The notes under the pieces: generated by a model
What the model was told of the DNA's origin: nothing
The model's database searches: none
The model's input: only the letters and a program-made list of their open reading frames with translations
Part shown: one piece after another, positions 20,104 to 28,408 of the stretch
Position numbering within the stretch: position 1 is the stretch's first letter
How the letters are laid out: every line of letters begins with the position of its first letter
Program-made: the position numbers and the translations under genes
Origin: Achromobacter sp. AONIH1
Lineage (GTDB): Bacteria > Pseudomonadota > Gammaproteobacteria > Burkholderiales > Burkholderiaceae_B
NCBI RefSeq assembly: GCF_002902905.1
Contig: NZ_CP026124.1
Location: 2,728,001 to 2,792,000, forward strand
Reading direction: 5' to 3'
Length of the DNA: 64,000 nt

Positions 20104-23100
20104 TTACTTCAGCGCGCGCAGCACCGCACGCACGGCGTCGGCGCGCGCCGGGATCTGCTGCGCCTTGATCTCGACGCGCAGCTTGTCCTGGCCCGCCAGC
20201 TTGATGTGACGCTGGCGTTGGACCAGCTCGATGATGCGGGCGGGATCCACGGGCGTCTTGGGGCCGAACTGCAGCAGCGCCTGCGTCTCGCTGGCATCGA
20301 TCTTGATGATGCCCAGCGGCTGCGCCGCCAGCCGCAGGCGGTGCGTGGTCAGCAGGGTCTGCGCCGCGTCCGGCAGCTTGCCGAAGCGGTCGATCAGCTC
20401 TTCCTGGATCTGGATCAGGTCGTCTTCGTCGGCCGCGTGCGCCAGGCGCTTGTAGATGGCCAGGCGCGCGTGCACGTCGGCGCAATAGTCCGAAGGCAGC
20501 AGGGCGGGCGCGTGCAGATTGACCTCGCAGGCCAGGTTGAAGGGCGCGTCCAGGTCCGGTTCCTCGCCCGCGCGCAGCGCGCGCACGGCCTCGTTGAGCA
20601 TCTCGTTGTACATGGAGAAGCCCACTTCCTGGATGTTGCCGGATTGCGAATCGCCCAGCACCTCGCCGGTGCCGCGGATTTCCAGGTCGTGCATGGCCAG
20701 GTAGAAGCCCGAGCCCAGCTCTTCCATGGCCTGAATCGCTTCCAGGCGCTTCTTGGCATTGCTGGTGATGGCGTCCTCGCCTGGCGTCAGCAGGTAGGCG
20801 TAGGCCTGGTGGTGCGAACGGCCCACGCGGCCGCGCAGCTGGTGCAGCTGGGCCAGGCCGAAGCGGTCGGCGCGGTGGATCACGATGGTGTTGGCGCTGG
20901 GCACGTCGATGCCGGTCTCGATGATGGTCGTGCACAGCAGTACGTTGTAGCGCTGCTGGTAGAAGCCCTTCATCACCTGCTCCAGCTCGCGCTCGGGCAT
21001 CTGACCATGGGCCACGGCGATGCGGGCCTCGGGCACCAGCTCTTCCAGCCGCGCACGGCGGTTGTGGATGGTCTCGACCTCGTTGTGCAGGAAGTAGCAC
21101 TGGCCGCCGCGCTTGAGTTCGCGCAAGAGCGCCTCGCGCAGCGTGCTGCCGTCCTCGCGCCGCACGAAGGTCTTGATGGCCAGGCGCTTCTGCGGCGCGG
21201 TGGCGATCACGGAGAAATCGCGGATGCCTTCCAGCGACATGCCCAGCGTGCGCGGGATCGGCGTGGCGGTCAGCGTCAGCACGTCGACTTCGGCGCGCAG
21301 CGCCTTCAGCGCTTCCTTCTGGCGCACGCCGAAGCGGTGTTCCTCGTCGATGATGACCAGGCCCAGGCGCTTGAACTTCACGTCCTTGGACAGGATCTTG
21401 TGGGTGCCGATGACGATGTCCACGCGGCCGTCGTTGATGCCCTCGATGGCCGTGGCGACTTCCTTGGCCGAGCGGAAGCGCGACAGTTCCACCACGCGCA
21501 CCGGCCAGTCGGCGAAGCGGTCCGAGAAGGTCTGGGCGTGCTGTTCGGCCAGCAGCGTGGTCGGGCACAGCAGGGCGACCTGCTTGCCGTTGGCCACGGC
21601 CAGGAAGGCGGCGCGCAGCGCCACTTCGGTCTTGCCGAAGCCCACGTCGCCGCAGACCAGCCGGTCCATGGGCCGGCCCGAGGTCATGTCGGCGATCACC
21701 GCCTGGATGGCTGCGGCCTGGTCGGCGGTTTCCTCGAAACCGAAGCCCTCGGCGAAGGCCTCATAGTCGTTGAGCGGCAGCTTGAAGGCATAGCCTTCGC
21801 GCGCGGCGCGCTGCGCGTACAGGGCCAGCAGCTCGGCGGCGGTGTCGCGCACCTGCTTGGCGGCCTTGCGGCGGGCCTTGTCCCACTGGCCGGAGCCCAG
21901 CTGGTGCAGCGGCGCGGCCTCGGGATCGGCGCCGCTGTAGCGGGCGATCACGTGCAGCTGCGACACCGGCACGTACAGCGTGCTGCCGTTGGCGTACTCG
22001 AGATGCAGGAACTCCATCTCGCCTTCGCCCATGTCCATGTTGACCAGGCCGTGATAGCGGCCGATGCCGTGCTGGGCGTGCACCACCGGATCGCCGGCGC
22101 GCAGCTCGGACAGGTCGCGCACCATGGCTTCGACGTTGCTGGCGCGCTCCTGGTCGCGCTTGCCGCGCCGGCCGGTCGTGGCTAGCCCGGGGTACAGATC
22201 GTTCTCGGTCAGGAAGGCCAGGCCGGCGCCGGGCAGGCCGAAGCCCGCGGACAGCGGAGCGGCGGCGATGCCGAAGTGCGCGTTCGAGGACAGGAAGGCC
22301 TCGATGCTGTCGGGCTGGGCGTCGGGCGTGACGCCGAACTCGTTGAGCATCTGCACCAGCGTCTCGCGGCGGCCGGCGGAATCGGCGCACAGCAGCAGGC
22401 GGCTCTGGCGTCCCTGGACCAGCGCGCGCAGCTTGGCGACAGGATCCTCGGCGCGGCGCGCCACGCTGACGTCGGGCGCGGCGCGGAAATCGGGATGCGG
22501 CTGGCCGGCGGTGAGCGCCAGGCGGCGGAAATCCTTCAGCTTGCCGTGCAGCGTTTCAGGGTCCAGGAACAGCGCCGACGGCGGCAGCACCGGGCGCTCG
22601 CGGTCGCTCTTGAGAAAGCCGTACCGGCTGGCCGTATCCTGGCCGAAGCGCTGCATGGCGTCGTCGATGTCGCCCACGGTGACGGTGACCGTGTCGTCGG
22701 CCAGATAGTCGAACAGCGTCGCGGTCTCGTCGAAGAACAGCGGCAGGTAGTATTCGACGCCGGCGAAGGGAATGCCATTGCCGATGTCCTTGTAGGGCAG
22801 GGCGCGCGAGGGATCGCCTTCGAACACCTCGCGAAAGCGCGCGCGGAAGCGGTTGCGGGCGTCCTCATCCATGGGGAACTCGCGGCCCGGCAACAGGCGC
22901 ACCTCGCCCACCGGATACAGGCTGCGCTGGGTATCGACGTCGAAGCTGCGGATGGTCTCGATCTCGTCGTCGAACAGGTCCAGCCGGTAGGGCAGGACCG
23001 AGCCCATCGGGAACAGGTCGATCAGCCCGCCGCGCAGACAGAACTCGCCGGGCGCGGTGACCTGGGTGACGTGGTTGTAGTTCGCCAACGTCAGCTGCGC

Positions 23101-23586
23101 GCGCAGCGCGGCCTCGTCCAGCCGGTCCTTCTGCTTGAACGAGAAGGTGTAGGCGGCCAGGAAGGAGGGTGGCGCCAGACGGTACAGGGCAGTGGTGACC
23201 GGCACCGTCAGCACGTCCACGGATTTCGTCATCAGCGCGTGCAGCGTGTGCAGGCGCTCGGAGATCAGGTCCTGGTGCGGCGAGAAGGCGTCATACGGCA
23301 GCGTCTCCCAGTCGGGCAGCTGACGCACCGACAGGTTGGGCGCGAACAGCTGGATTTCCTCGGCCAGCCTCTGTGCCTCCAGCGGCTCGGCCGTCAGGAT
23401 GACCAGCGGGCCGCCAGCCTGGCGTGCCAGGTCAGCCAGCAGCCAGGCGTCGCCCGAGCCGGGCGGGCGCGGCTGCGCATAGCGTGCGCCGGTCTTCAGT
23501 GCGGATAGCGTAGTGGCGGTCGCGGGCACGGGCGGCGCCGCCGTGGCGGAGGTAGGGGAGGCGGGCATCTGGCTGGAAGCGGACAT
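20104..23586 (-). CDS. mfd: Transcription-repair coupling factor
   Basis: 1160-residue ATP-dependent translocase that removes RNA polymerase stalled at DNA damage and recruits UvrA. Domain order is normal: an N-terminal UvrB-like module, the RNA-polymerase-interacting domain near residues 480-550, RecG-like helicase lobes with Walker A GDVGFGKTEV and a DEEH box in IIDEEHRFG, and a C-terminal TRCF domain. The open frame begins 14 codons earlier, but that would run into ispD on the other strand. The ATG at 23586, followed by MSASSQMP, is preferred. The start lies 29 bases from ispD. Confidence 0.95.
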   Translation of the reverse strand: MSASSQMPASPTSATAAPPVPATATTLSALKTGARYAQPRPPGSGDAWLLADLARQAGGPLVILTAEPLEAQRLAEEIQLFAPNLSVRQLPDWETLPYDAFSPHQDLISERLHTLHALMTKSVDVLTVPVTTALYRLAPPSFLAAYTFSFKQKDRLDEAALRAQLTLANYNHVTQVTAPGEFCLRGGLIDLFPMGSVLPYRLDLFDDEIETIRSFDVDTQRSLYPVGEVRLLPGREFPMDEDARNRFRARFREVFEGDPSRALPYKDIGNGIPFAGVEYYLPLFFDETATLFDYLADDTVTVTVGDIDDAMQRFGQDTASRYGFLKSDRERPVLPPSALFLDPETLHGKLKDFRRLALTAGQPHPDFRAAPDVSVARRAEDPVAKLRALVQGRQSRLLLCADSAGRRETLVQMLNEFGVTPDAQPDSIEAFLSSNAHFGIAAAPLSAGFGLPGAGLAFLTENDLYPGLATTGRRGKRDQERASNVEAMVRDLSELRAGDPVVHAQHGIGRYHGLVNMDMGEGEMEFLHLEYANGSTLYVPVSQLHVIARYSGADPEAAPLHQLGSGQWDKARRKAAKQVRDTAAELLALYAQRAAREGYAFKLPLNDYEAFAEGFGFEETADQAAAIQAVIADMTSGRPMDRLVCGDVGFGKTEVALRAAFLAVANGKQVALLCPTTLLAEQHAQTFSDRFADWPVRVVELSRFRSAKEVATAIEGINDGRVDIVIGTHKILSKDVKFKRLGLVIIDEEHRFGVRQKEALKALRAEVDVLTLTATPIPRTLGMSLEGIRDFSVIATAPQKRLAIKTFVRREDGSTLREALLRELKRGGQCYFLHNEVETIHNRRARLEELVPEARIAVAHGQMPERELEQVMKGFYQQRYNVLLCTTIIETGIDVPSANTIVIHRADRFGLAQLHQLRGRVGRSHHQAYAYLLTPGEDAITSNAKKRLEAIQAMEELGSGFYLAMHDLEIRGTGEVLGDSQSGNIQEVGFSMYNEMLNEAVRALRAGEEPDLDAPFNLACEVNLHAPALLPSDYCADVHARLAIYKRLAHAADEDDLIQIQEELIDRFGKLPDAAQTLLTTHRLRLAAQPLGIIKIDASETQALLQFGPKTPVDPARIIELVQRQRHIKLAGQDKLRVEIKAQQIPARADAVRAVLRALK

Positions 23587-23592
23587 CAGGCG

Positions 23593-23610
23593 GAAGATTA
23601 TAAAATCTTC
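23593..23610. promoter_or_regulatory. Palindromic -10 region shared by mfd and ispD
   Basis: The 29-base gap between divergent mfd and ispD contains GAAGAT-TATAAA-ATCTTC. Read rightward it gives TATAAA at 23599-23604, 11 bases before the ispD ATG. Read leftward it gives a perfect TATAAT (23602 down to 23597), 10 bases before the mfd ATG. Start sites would then fall only a few bases from each start codon. No convincing -35 was found on either side. Confidence 0.5.
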
Positions 23611-23615
23611 GCACC

Positions 23616-24299
23616 ATGTCTGACTCAATCATCGCCATCGTGCCCGCCGCGGGCGTCGGCGCCCGCGCCAGCCGGCCCGGGCAGGACGCCGTGCCCAAGC
23701 AATACCGGCCGCTGGGCGGCCAGCCCATGCTGCGGCTGGCGGTCAGCGCCCTGCTCGCCGACGCGCGCATCGCCCAGGTGCGCGTGGCGGTGACGCCCGG
23801 CGACGGCTGGGTCGACGACGCGCTGACGGGGCTGCCACGCACCGTGTGGCGCGCCTGCGGCGGCGCCACGCGTGCCGATACGGTGGCCGGCGCGCTGGCC
23901 GACAGCGGCGCGGCCGACGATGCCTGGGTGTTGGTGCATGACGCGGCACGGCCTGGTCTGCCGGCCGAGGCGCTGGCGCGACTGATCGACGCCTGCCTGA
24001 AAGATCCGGTGGGCGGCCTGCTGGCCCTGCCGGTGGCGGACACGGTCAAGGGCGGCCACGAGCGCGTCGAGCGCACGCTGGACCGCAACGGCCTGTGGCT
24101 GGCCCAGACGCCGCAGATGTTCCGCGCCGGCGCGCTGCGCGACGCCCTGACGGCGGCGGCGGTGGCGGGCGTGGCGGTGACCGACGAGGCGTCGGCCATC
24201 GAGGCCGCGGGCTATGCGCCCAGGCTGGTGCCGGGTTCCCTGCGCAATTTCAAGGTGACCTGGCCGGACGATTTCGAACTGATGGAAAAATGGTTATGA
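23616..24299 (+). CDS. ispD: 2-C-methyl-D-erythritol 4-phosphate cytidylyltransferase
   Basis: 227-residue MEP-pathway enzyme that joins CTP and methylerythritol phosphate. The CTP-binding N-terminus is clear ([15 protein letters not shown] and then [11 protein letters not shown] near residues 7-35), as are VHDAARP near residue 107 and the C-terminal [10 protein letters not shown]. No Shine-Dalgarno sequence precedes the ATG, and a -10 element sits only 11 bases upstream, so the mRNA may have almost no leader. It overlaps ispF by four bases. Confidence 0.95.
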   Translation: MSDSIIAIVPAAGVGARASRPGQDAVPKQYRPLGGQPMLRLAVSALLADARIAQVRVAVTPGDGWVDDALTGLPRTVWRACGGATRADTVAGALADSGAADDAWVLVHDAARPGLPAEALARLIDACLKDPVGGLLALPVADTVKGGHERVERTLDRNGLWLAQTPQMFRAGALRDALTAAAVAGVAVTDEASAIEAAGYAPRLVPGSLRNFKVTWPDDFELMEKWL

Positions 24300-24793
24300 G
24301 CATTCCTTTCCGCGTCGGCCAGGGCTTCGACGTGCATGCACTGGTCGAAGGCAGGCCCCTCATCATCGGCGGCGTGACGATCCCGCACACGCACGGCCTG
24401 CTGGGGCATTCCGACGCCGACGTGCTGCTGCACGCCGTGACCGATGCGCTGCTGGGCGCGGCCGGGCTGGGCGACATCGGCCGGCACTTCCCGGACACCG
24501 ATCCGGCTTTCAAGGGCGCCGACAGCCGCAAGCTGCTGCGCGAGGCCATGGCGCGCGTGCGCCAGGCCGGCTGGACGCCGGTGAACATCGACGCCACCGT
24601 GCACGCGCAGGCGCCGAAGATCGGCCCGCACGCCGCGGCCATGGTGGCGAACATCGCGGCCGATACGGGCCTGGCCGTTACCGAGGTCAACATCAAGGCC
24701 AAGACCAACGAGGGCCTGGGCTATCTGGGCCGCAAGGAAGGCATCGCGGCGACGGTCGTGGCGCTGCTGGCGCGCGCGGATTCCCCGGCATAG
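24296..24793 (+). CDS. ispF: 2-C-methyl-D-erythritol 2,4-cyclodiphosphate synthase
   Basis: 165-residue trimeric enzyme of the MEP isoprenoid pathway, acting two steps after IspD. Metal ligands D12, H14 and H46 are present in GFDVHAL and [11 protein letters not shown], and the substrate loop [18 protein letters not shown] is near the C-terminus. I chose the ATG that overlaps the ispD stop (ATGA); another in-frame ATG lies two codons upstream. The ispD-ispF pair is the usual coupled arrangement. Confidence 0.96.
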   Translation: MSIPFRVGQGFDVHALVEGRPLIIGGVTIPHTHGLLGHSDADVLLHAVTDALLGAAGLGDIGRHFPDTDPAFKGADSRKLLREAMARVRQAGWTPVNIDATVHAQAPKIGPHAAAMVANIAADTGLAVTEVNIKAKTNEGLGYLGRKEGIAATVVALLARADSPA

Positions 24794-24837
24794 CGGCACA
24801 CGCGACAAGCGACATTCGCCGCGGTTCCCGTACTTCG

Positions 24838-24862
24838 TTTGTTTTGATACATCTTTAACAAA
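24838..24862. promoter_or_regulatory. AT-rich inverted repeat upstream of the HEFGH protein gene
   Basis: TTTGTT and AACAAA flank 13 bases (TTGATACATCTTT) in the 137-base gap before the 24931 gene. TTGATA at 24844 could be a -35, but no good -10 follows at 16-18 bases. The AT-rich patch stands out from its surroundings and probably holds the promoter. Confidence 0.3.
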
Positions 24863-24930
24863 TGAATAAGCGGGTCGCATCAATCTGGAATATTCTGCGC
24901 TACTCGATTTCGACTACATAGAGAATCCGG

Positions 24931-27057
24931 ATGCGTCTACGCGGCATCGCTCTGCTTTCCATCGCGGGCGTTTTCAGCGCGCCCGCCCTTGCCCAATACC
25001 AGCAGCAGCTCGGCCCGTTGGCCGGCGCGGTCCAGCAGCAGATGCTGCAAGGCTGGACCGCTGGCGTGGAGGATGGCTGGTTCACACTGCGCAACACTTC
25101 GACGCCGGGCAGCGAACAGACGCTGTACATGAACGTCGGGCCGGCGCCGGAGTCTGGCCGAGTGACCGACGTGAATGTGGTGGTCAAGTCGCCGAACCCC
25201 AAGGCTTCGATCGGCGTGGTGCTGAACAATCGCGCCAACAAGAGCCTGTGTCTGCTTGAACTGACGGCCGAGAAGAACACGCTCCTGTTCTGCCTGCAGG
25301 GCGACAAGCGCCGCGACATCGCCTCTGTGCCGAATGTGGCCAAGCTGGATGGCTCCGACCGCATCCGCGTGGTCGAGCTGCCCGGCGCGGCGCGCTTCAT
25401 CGTCAACGGCCAGAAGATCGGCGACGTCAGGGATGAACCGGCGACCGGTTCTCAGATCGGCATCATGGCCTATGACGTCGGCACCTTCGGCATTGCCGAC
25501 TTCGCCGTCACGGCGGGCGAGGCCGATGCCAAGCCGGCGCCGGCCGCGGGCGGCCTGCCCGCGCGCGGTGGTGGCGGTGGGAGCGGCGGCAGCGGCGGTG
25601 GCGGTGGCGGTGGCGGCGCGGCGGGCAACCCGCCCAGGCAGCAAGGCGGCGCCGATTCGCCCTTGCGGGGCGAGGGCCCGTATCCGCGCTTCGGCGGCGA
25701 CAACATGCGCATCGTGTCGGTGTACGTCGGCATCATGCGCAGCATCTTCCTGCACGAGTTCGGCCACGCGCTGATCGGCGAACTGGAGCTGCCCTCGACC
25801 GGCGCCGAAGAGGACGCGGTCGACATCTATGCTGCGCTGAAGATCGTCGAGCCGACCATGTACCCGTCGGACAATCAGGAAGTGAACACCATGGTCAAGG
25901 AGGGCGCGATCTACGCCGCCTTGCAGTGGTACTACAGCGGCAAGCTGGCCGAGAACCGCGGCGCATCGTCCGGTTCGGCCTGGCAGGATGAGCACACGGG
26001 CGACCTGAAGCGCTTTCGCAACATGCTGTGCATCATGTACGGCGGCAACCCCGGCGTGTTCGAGTCCGTGACCAAGAGCGTCGGCCTGGAGGATCGCACC
26101 AAGGCGCGTTGCGCGGACGAGTTCAACAAGCAGAACCGCGCCTGGCACAAGATCCTGGCGCCGCATACCCGCGTGGGCACCTGGTCGCCCGAGGGCCTGC
26201 AGCCGGCCAACGCGCCCGGCGCGCCCGTGAACGTGGTGTTCGAGCCGTCGCGTCGCAAGATCGGCAACCTGTTCGCCGAGGCGCTGTCCCAGCCGATCGG
26301 CGACAACATCAAGTCGTTGGGTCAGACCTATGTGCTGCCGCGGCCGGTGAATGTGGTCTTCAAGGACTGCGGCAAGCTGAACGCCTGGTACAGCCCGCGC
26401 GAAGGCTCGATCACGATGTGCTACGAGCTGATCGAGAACATCGCGGTGATGATTTCCGACATCGAGATGGGCACTGTCAACGGCGAGGTCGTGCCCAACA
26501 AGGGCGGCTCGGCGCCGGGCGCGCCGCAGCGGCAGCCGGGGCAGGGCCAAGGCCAAGGCCAAGGCCAAGGCCAGGTTCAGGGCCAGCCGCCGGGTTCCAT
26601 CGATGAACTCAAGGACATGGGCGTGCCGCCCACGACCATGCTGTTCACGGCGCCCTACAAGGGACCGACGCCCAACAAGATCTACCGCGCGCAGATCATC
26701 ACCACCGGGGATCTGGTGTCGCTCTTGAAGAAGGACAAGAACCTCATCCTCGTCGACACCAGTGGCTTGAAGGACACCTTGCCCATCGGCTATTCGCTGC
26801 CCGACGCCGGTTCGGACGGCAGCGTGACGGACGGCCTGCAAGCCGATCTGGATGCCTGGCTGATGAAGAAGACCGGCGGCAAGCGCGACCAGCCCATCGT
26901 GTTCCTGGGCGCGGGCATGAATGACCGCTCGTCCTACAACGCGGCGCTGCGCGCCGGCACGCTGGGCTGGACCGCCTACTGGTATCGCGGCGGCGTCGAG
27001 ACCTGGGTGGCCTACGGCCTGCCGACCACCTCGACCATGCCGCCCAAGAACCAGTGA
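24931..27057 (+). CDS. Exported DUF4344-type HExxH protein with rhodanese-like tail
   Basis: The 708-residue protein has a signal peptide ending near residue 21 (APALAQ). Residues 22-195 form a beta-rich region resembling a LamG/jelly-roll fold. A glycine-rich linker (about 212-230) follows, then a predicted zinc metallopeptidase core with HEFGH at 275-279 and E293/E294 as candidate third ligand, which I assign to the DUF4344 family. A Gln-Gly repeat at about 536-551 leads to a C-terminal domain (about 580-700) whose YNAALRAGTLGW and YWYRGGVETW resemble rhodaneses. The loop that should hold the rhodanese cysteine reads FLGAGMNDRSSY, so that activity is unlikely. Its own terminator follows. 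Substrate and function are unknown. Confidence 0.7.
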   Translation: MRLRGIALLSIAGVFSAPALAQYQQQLGPLAGAVQQQMLQGWTAGVEDGWFTLRNTSTPGSEQTLYMNVGPAPESGRVTDVNVVVKSPNPKASIGVVLNNRANKSLCLLELTAEKNTLLFCLQGDKRRDIASVPNVAKLDGSDRIRVVELPGAARFIVNGQKIGDVRDEPATGSQIGIMAYDVGTFGIADFAVTAGEADAKPAPAAGGLPARGGGGGSGGSGGGGGGGGAAGNPPRQQGGADSPLRGEGPYPRFGGDNMRIVSVYVGIMRSIFLHEFGHALIGELELPSTGAEEDAVDIYAALKIVEPTMYPSDNQEVNTMVKEGAIYAALQWYYSGKLAENRGASSGSAWQDEHTGDLKRFRNMLCIMYGGNPGVFESVTKSVGLEDRTKARCADEFNKQNRAWHKILAPHTRVGTWSPEGLQPANAPGAPVNVVFEPSRRKIGNLFAEALSQPIGDNIKSLGQTYVLPRPVNVVFKDCGKLNAWYSPREGSITMCYELIENIAVMISDIEMGTVNGEVVPNKGGSAPGAPQRQPGQGQGQGQGQGQVQGQPPGSIDELKDMGVPPTTMLFTAPYKGPTPNKIYRAQIITTGDLVSLLKKDKNLILVDTSGLKDTLPIGYSLPDAGSDGSVTDGLQADLDAWLMKKTGGKRDQPIVFLGAGMNDRSSYNAALRAGTLGWTAYWYRGGVETWVAYGLPTTSTMPPKNQ
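25566..25619 (+). repeat. Glycine-codon tract (interdomain linker)
   Basis: A GGN-rich low-complexity run encodes the Gly/Ser linker between the N-terminal domain and the HEFGH domain. It can slip in steps of three bases without breaking the frame. Confidence 0.8.
26545..26568 (+). repeat. Four perfect GGCCAA hexamer repeats
   Basis: Four tandem GGCCAA units, followed by degenerate copies up to about 26586, encode a Gly-Gln repeat inside the HEFGH protein. Copy-number change would alter linker length by two residues per unit and keep the frame. Confidence 0.85.
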
Positions 27058-27096
27058 TCCGTCGACGGCGCCGTGCAGCATCGGCGCACGCGCAAC

Positions 27097-27131
27097 AAAA
27101 AACCCGCCAGCACAATGCAGGCGGGTTTTTT
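27097..27131. terminator. Bidirectional terminator between HEFGH gene and ahpD
   Basis: A 12-bp stem (AAAAAACCCGCC with GGCGGGTTTTTT) around an 11-base loop serves the two convergent genes on either side. Confidence 0.92.
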
Positions 27132-27181
27132 CTTGGCGGCAGCCCGGGCGCCGGCCAGCGCATGCCGGCGGGCGCTACGGC

Positions 27182-27700
27182 TTACTTGCCCTGAGCGGTC
27201 AGCGCCAGCGCGGCGGCGTTCACCACGGCGGCGATGCGGCCGGCGTCGCGCAGCTGCTCGGTCGACAGGCCGTCGTTCTTCAGGTTCTCGTAGTGCGATT
27301 GCACGCAGAAATGGCACTTGCCGATGATCGAGGCCACCAGCGCGAACAGCTCGAAGCGTTTTTTCTCCACGCCGCCGTGCGTGGCGTAGGCGTTCATGCG
27401 CAGTTGGGCCGGCAGGCTCTTGAGCTGGGCGTCGCCGCTCATTTCCACGTAGGGATACCAGGTGTTGTTCATGCCCATCAGAGCGGAAGCGGTCAGCGCC
27501 GCGTTGGCGTCGGTCTCGGACAGGCCGCTCTTGAAGGCTTCGACCAGCAGCGGGCTGCGCGCGGCATAGGCGGCCGACAGGGCGGCGCCCACGGCGTCTT
27601 CGGCCGGCAGGGTCGAACGGGCGATCACGGCGTCCAGATTCAGGCGGATGTCCTTGGCCCAATCCGGCAACTGTTCTTTGATGGTGGAGAGGAATTCCAT
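27182..27700 (-). CDS. ahpD: Alkyl hydroperoxide reductase AhpD
   Basis: 172-residue carboxymuconolactone-decarboxylase-fold protein. The redox motif C129-H-F-C132 and the following H136 are present in GKCHFCVQSHYENL. In mycobacteria AhpD is reduced by a lipoyl-protein system and re-reduces AhpC; the pairing with an AhpC carrying a CPC motif next door suggests the same role here. It lies 75 bases downstream of ahpC on the same strand. Confidence 0.95.
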   Translation of the reverse strand: MEFLSTIKEQLPDWAKDIRLNLDAVIARSTLPAEDAVGAALSAAYAARSPLLVEAFKSGLSETDANAALTASALMGMNNTWYPYVEMSGDAQLKSLPAQLRMNAYATHGGVEKKRFELFALVASIIGKCHFCVQSHYENLKNDGLSTEQLRDAGRIAAVVNAAALALTAQGK

Positions 27701-27729
27701 AGTTTTTACCTATAATCTAGCGCAGTTAA

Positions 27730-27770
27730 AGCCCGGCAGGAGCTTGCACGAGCAAACCCCTGGCCGGGCT
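27730..27770 (-). terminator. Possible attenuator hairpin between ahpC and ahpD
   Basis: An 8-bp stem AGCCCGGC/GCCGGGCT lies in the 75-base ahpC-ahpD gap. On the minus strand it is followed by a short TTTAACT, too poor in T for a strong terminator. It may reduce readthrough so that ahpD is made in smaller amounts than ahpC. Confidence 0.35.
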
Positions 27771-27775
27771 GGAAA

Positions 27776-28324
27776 TTACAGCGTGGCGCCGCCAACCGTA
27801 CGGTTGCACGGGCACAGCTCGTCGGTTTGCAGACCGTCGAGCAGACGCAGAACTTCTTCCGGGTTACGGCCGACGTTCAGGTTGTTCACCGAAACGTGCT
27901 GGATCGTGTTGTCCGGGTCGACGATGAAGGTGGCGCGCAGCGCAACGCCAGCACCCTTTTCACGCACGCCCAGCTGGTCGATCAGGGCGCCGGTGGTGTC
28001 GCCGAACTGGTAGTGACCCAGCTTGTTCAGGTCCGGGTGCTCACGGCGCCAGGCCAGCTTGACGAATTCGTTGTCGCTCGAACCGCCCAGCAGGACGGCG
28101 TCGCGGTCTTCGAAATCCTTGGCCAGCTTGTTGAAGCCGACGATTTCGGTCGGGCACACGAACGTGAAGTCCTTCGGGTAGAAGTAAATCACCTTCCACT
28201 TGCCGGGGAAGGAGCTTTCGGTGATGTCTTCGAACGCGGACACGCCGTTTTCTTCATGCTGGTTGAAGCCGGGCTTGACGCCGGTAACCTTGAAGGGCTC
28301 GAGTTTGTCGCCAACAGTTTTCAT
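27776..28324 (-). CDS. ahpC: Peroxiredoxin AhpC
   Basis: 182-residue typical peroxiredoxin that reduces hydrogen peroxide, organic peroxides and peroxynitrite. The peroxidatic cysteine is C57 in FVCPTE. Resolving cysteines C171 and C173 lie in ELCPCNR, a CPC arrangement also known from AhpD-dependent AhpC proteins. An AGGAG ribosome site is placed before the ATG. A good promoter sits 50 bases upstream, inside the end of risS, so it need not depend on ris transcription. Confidence 0.96.
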   Translation of the reverse strand: MKTVGDKLEPFKVTGVKPGFNQHEENGVSAFEDITESSFPGKWKVIYFYPKDFTFVCPTEIVGFNKLAKDFEDRDAVLLGGSSDNEFVKLAWRREHPDLNKLGHYQFGDTTGALIDQLGVREKGAGVALRATFIVDPDNTIQHVSVNNLNVGRNPEEVLRLLDGLQTDELCPCNRTVGGATL

Positions 28325-28374
28325 GTTTACTCCTGGTGTTGTCGGTGGAATGAAGCCTGTGCCTCAAACCATGA

Positions 28375-28408
28375 ATTCTACGCTATTGATTTTCACTGTC
28401 TAATTGAT
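28375..28408 (-). promoter_or_regulatory. ahpC promoter with repeated half-sites
   Basis: On the minus strand, TTAGAC (28403-28398) and TAGAAT (28380-28375) form a sigma-70 promoter with a 17-base gap, overlapping the last codons of risS. Two copies of a related word (on the plus strand CTATTGAT at 28383 and CTAATTGAT at 28400) start 17 bases apart around the -35. A peroxide sensor such as OxyR would fit the gene, but the repeats do not match the classical ATAG-N7-CTAT pattern, so the regulator is open. Confidence 0.5.

Noticed and set aside
28383..28408. Classical OxyR site ahead of ahpC
   Set aside because: The repeats do not follow ATAG-N7-CTAT spacing, so OxyR is not claimed.
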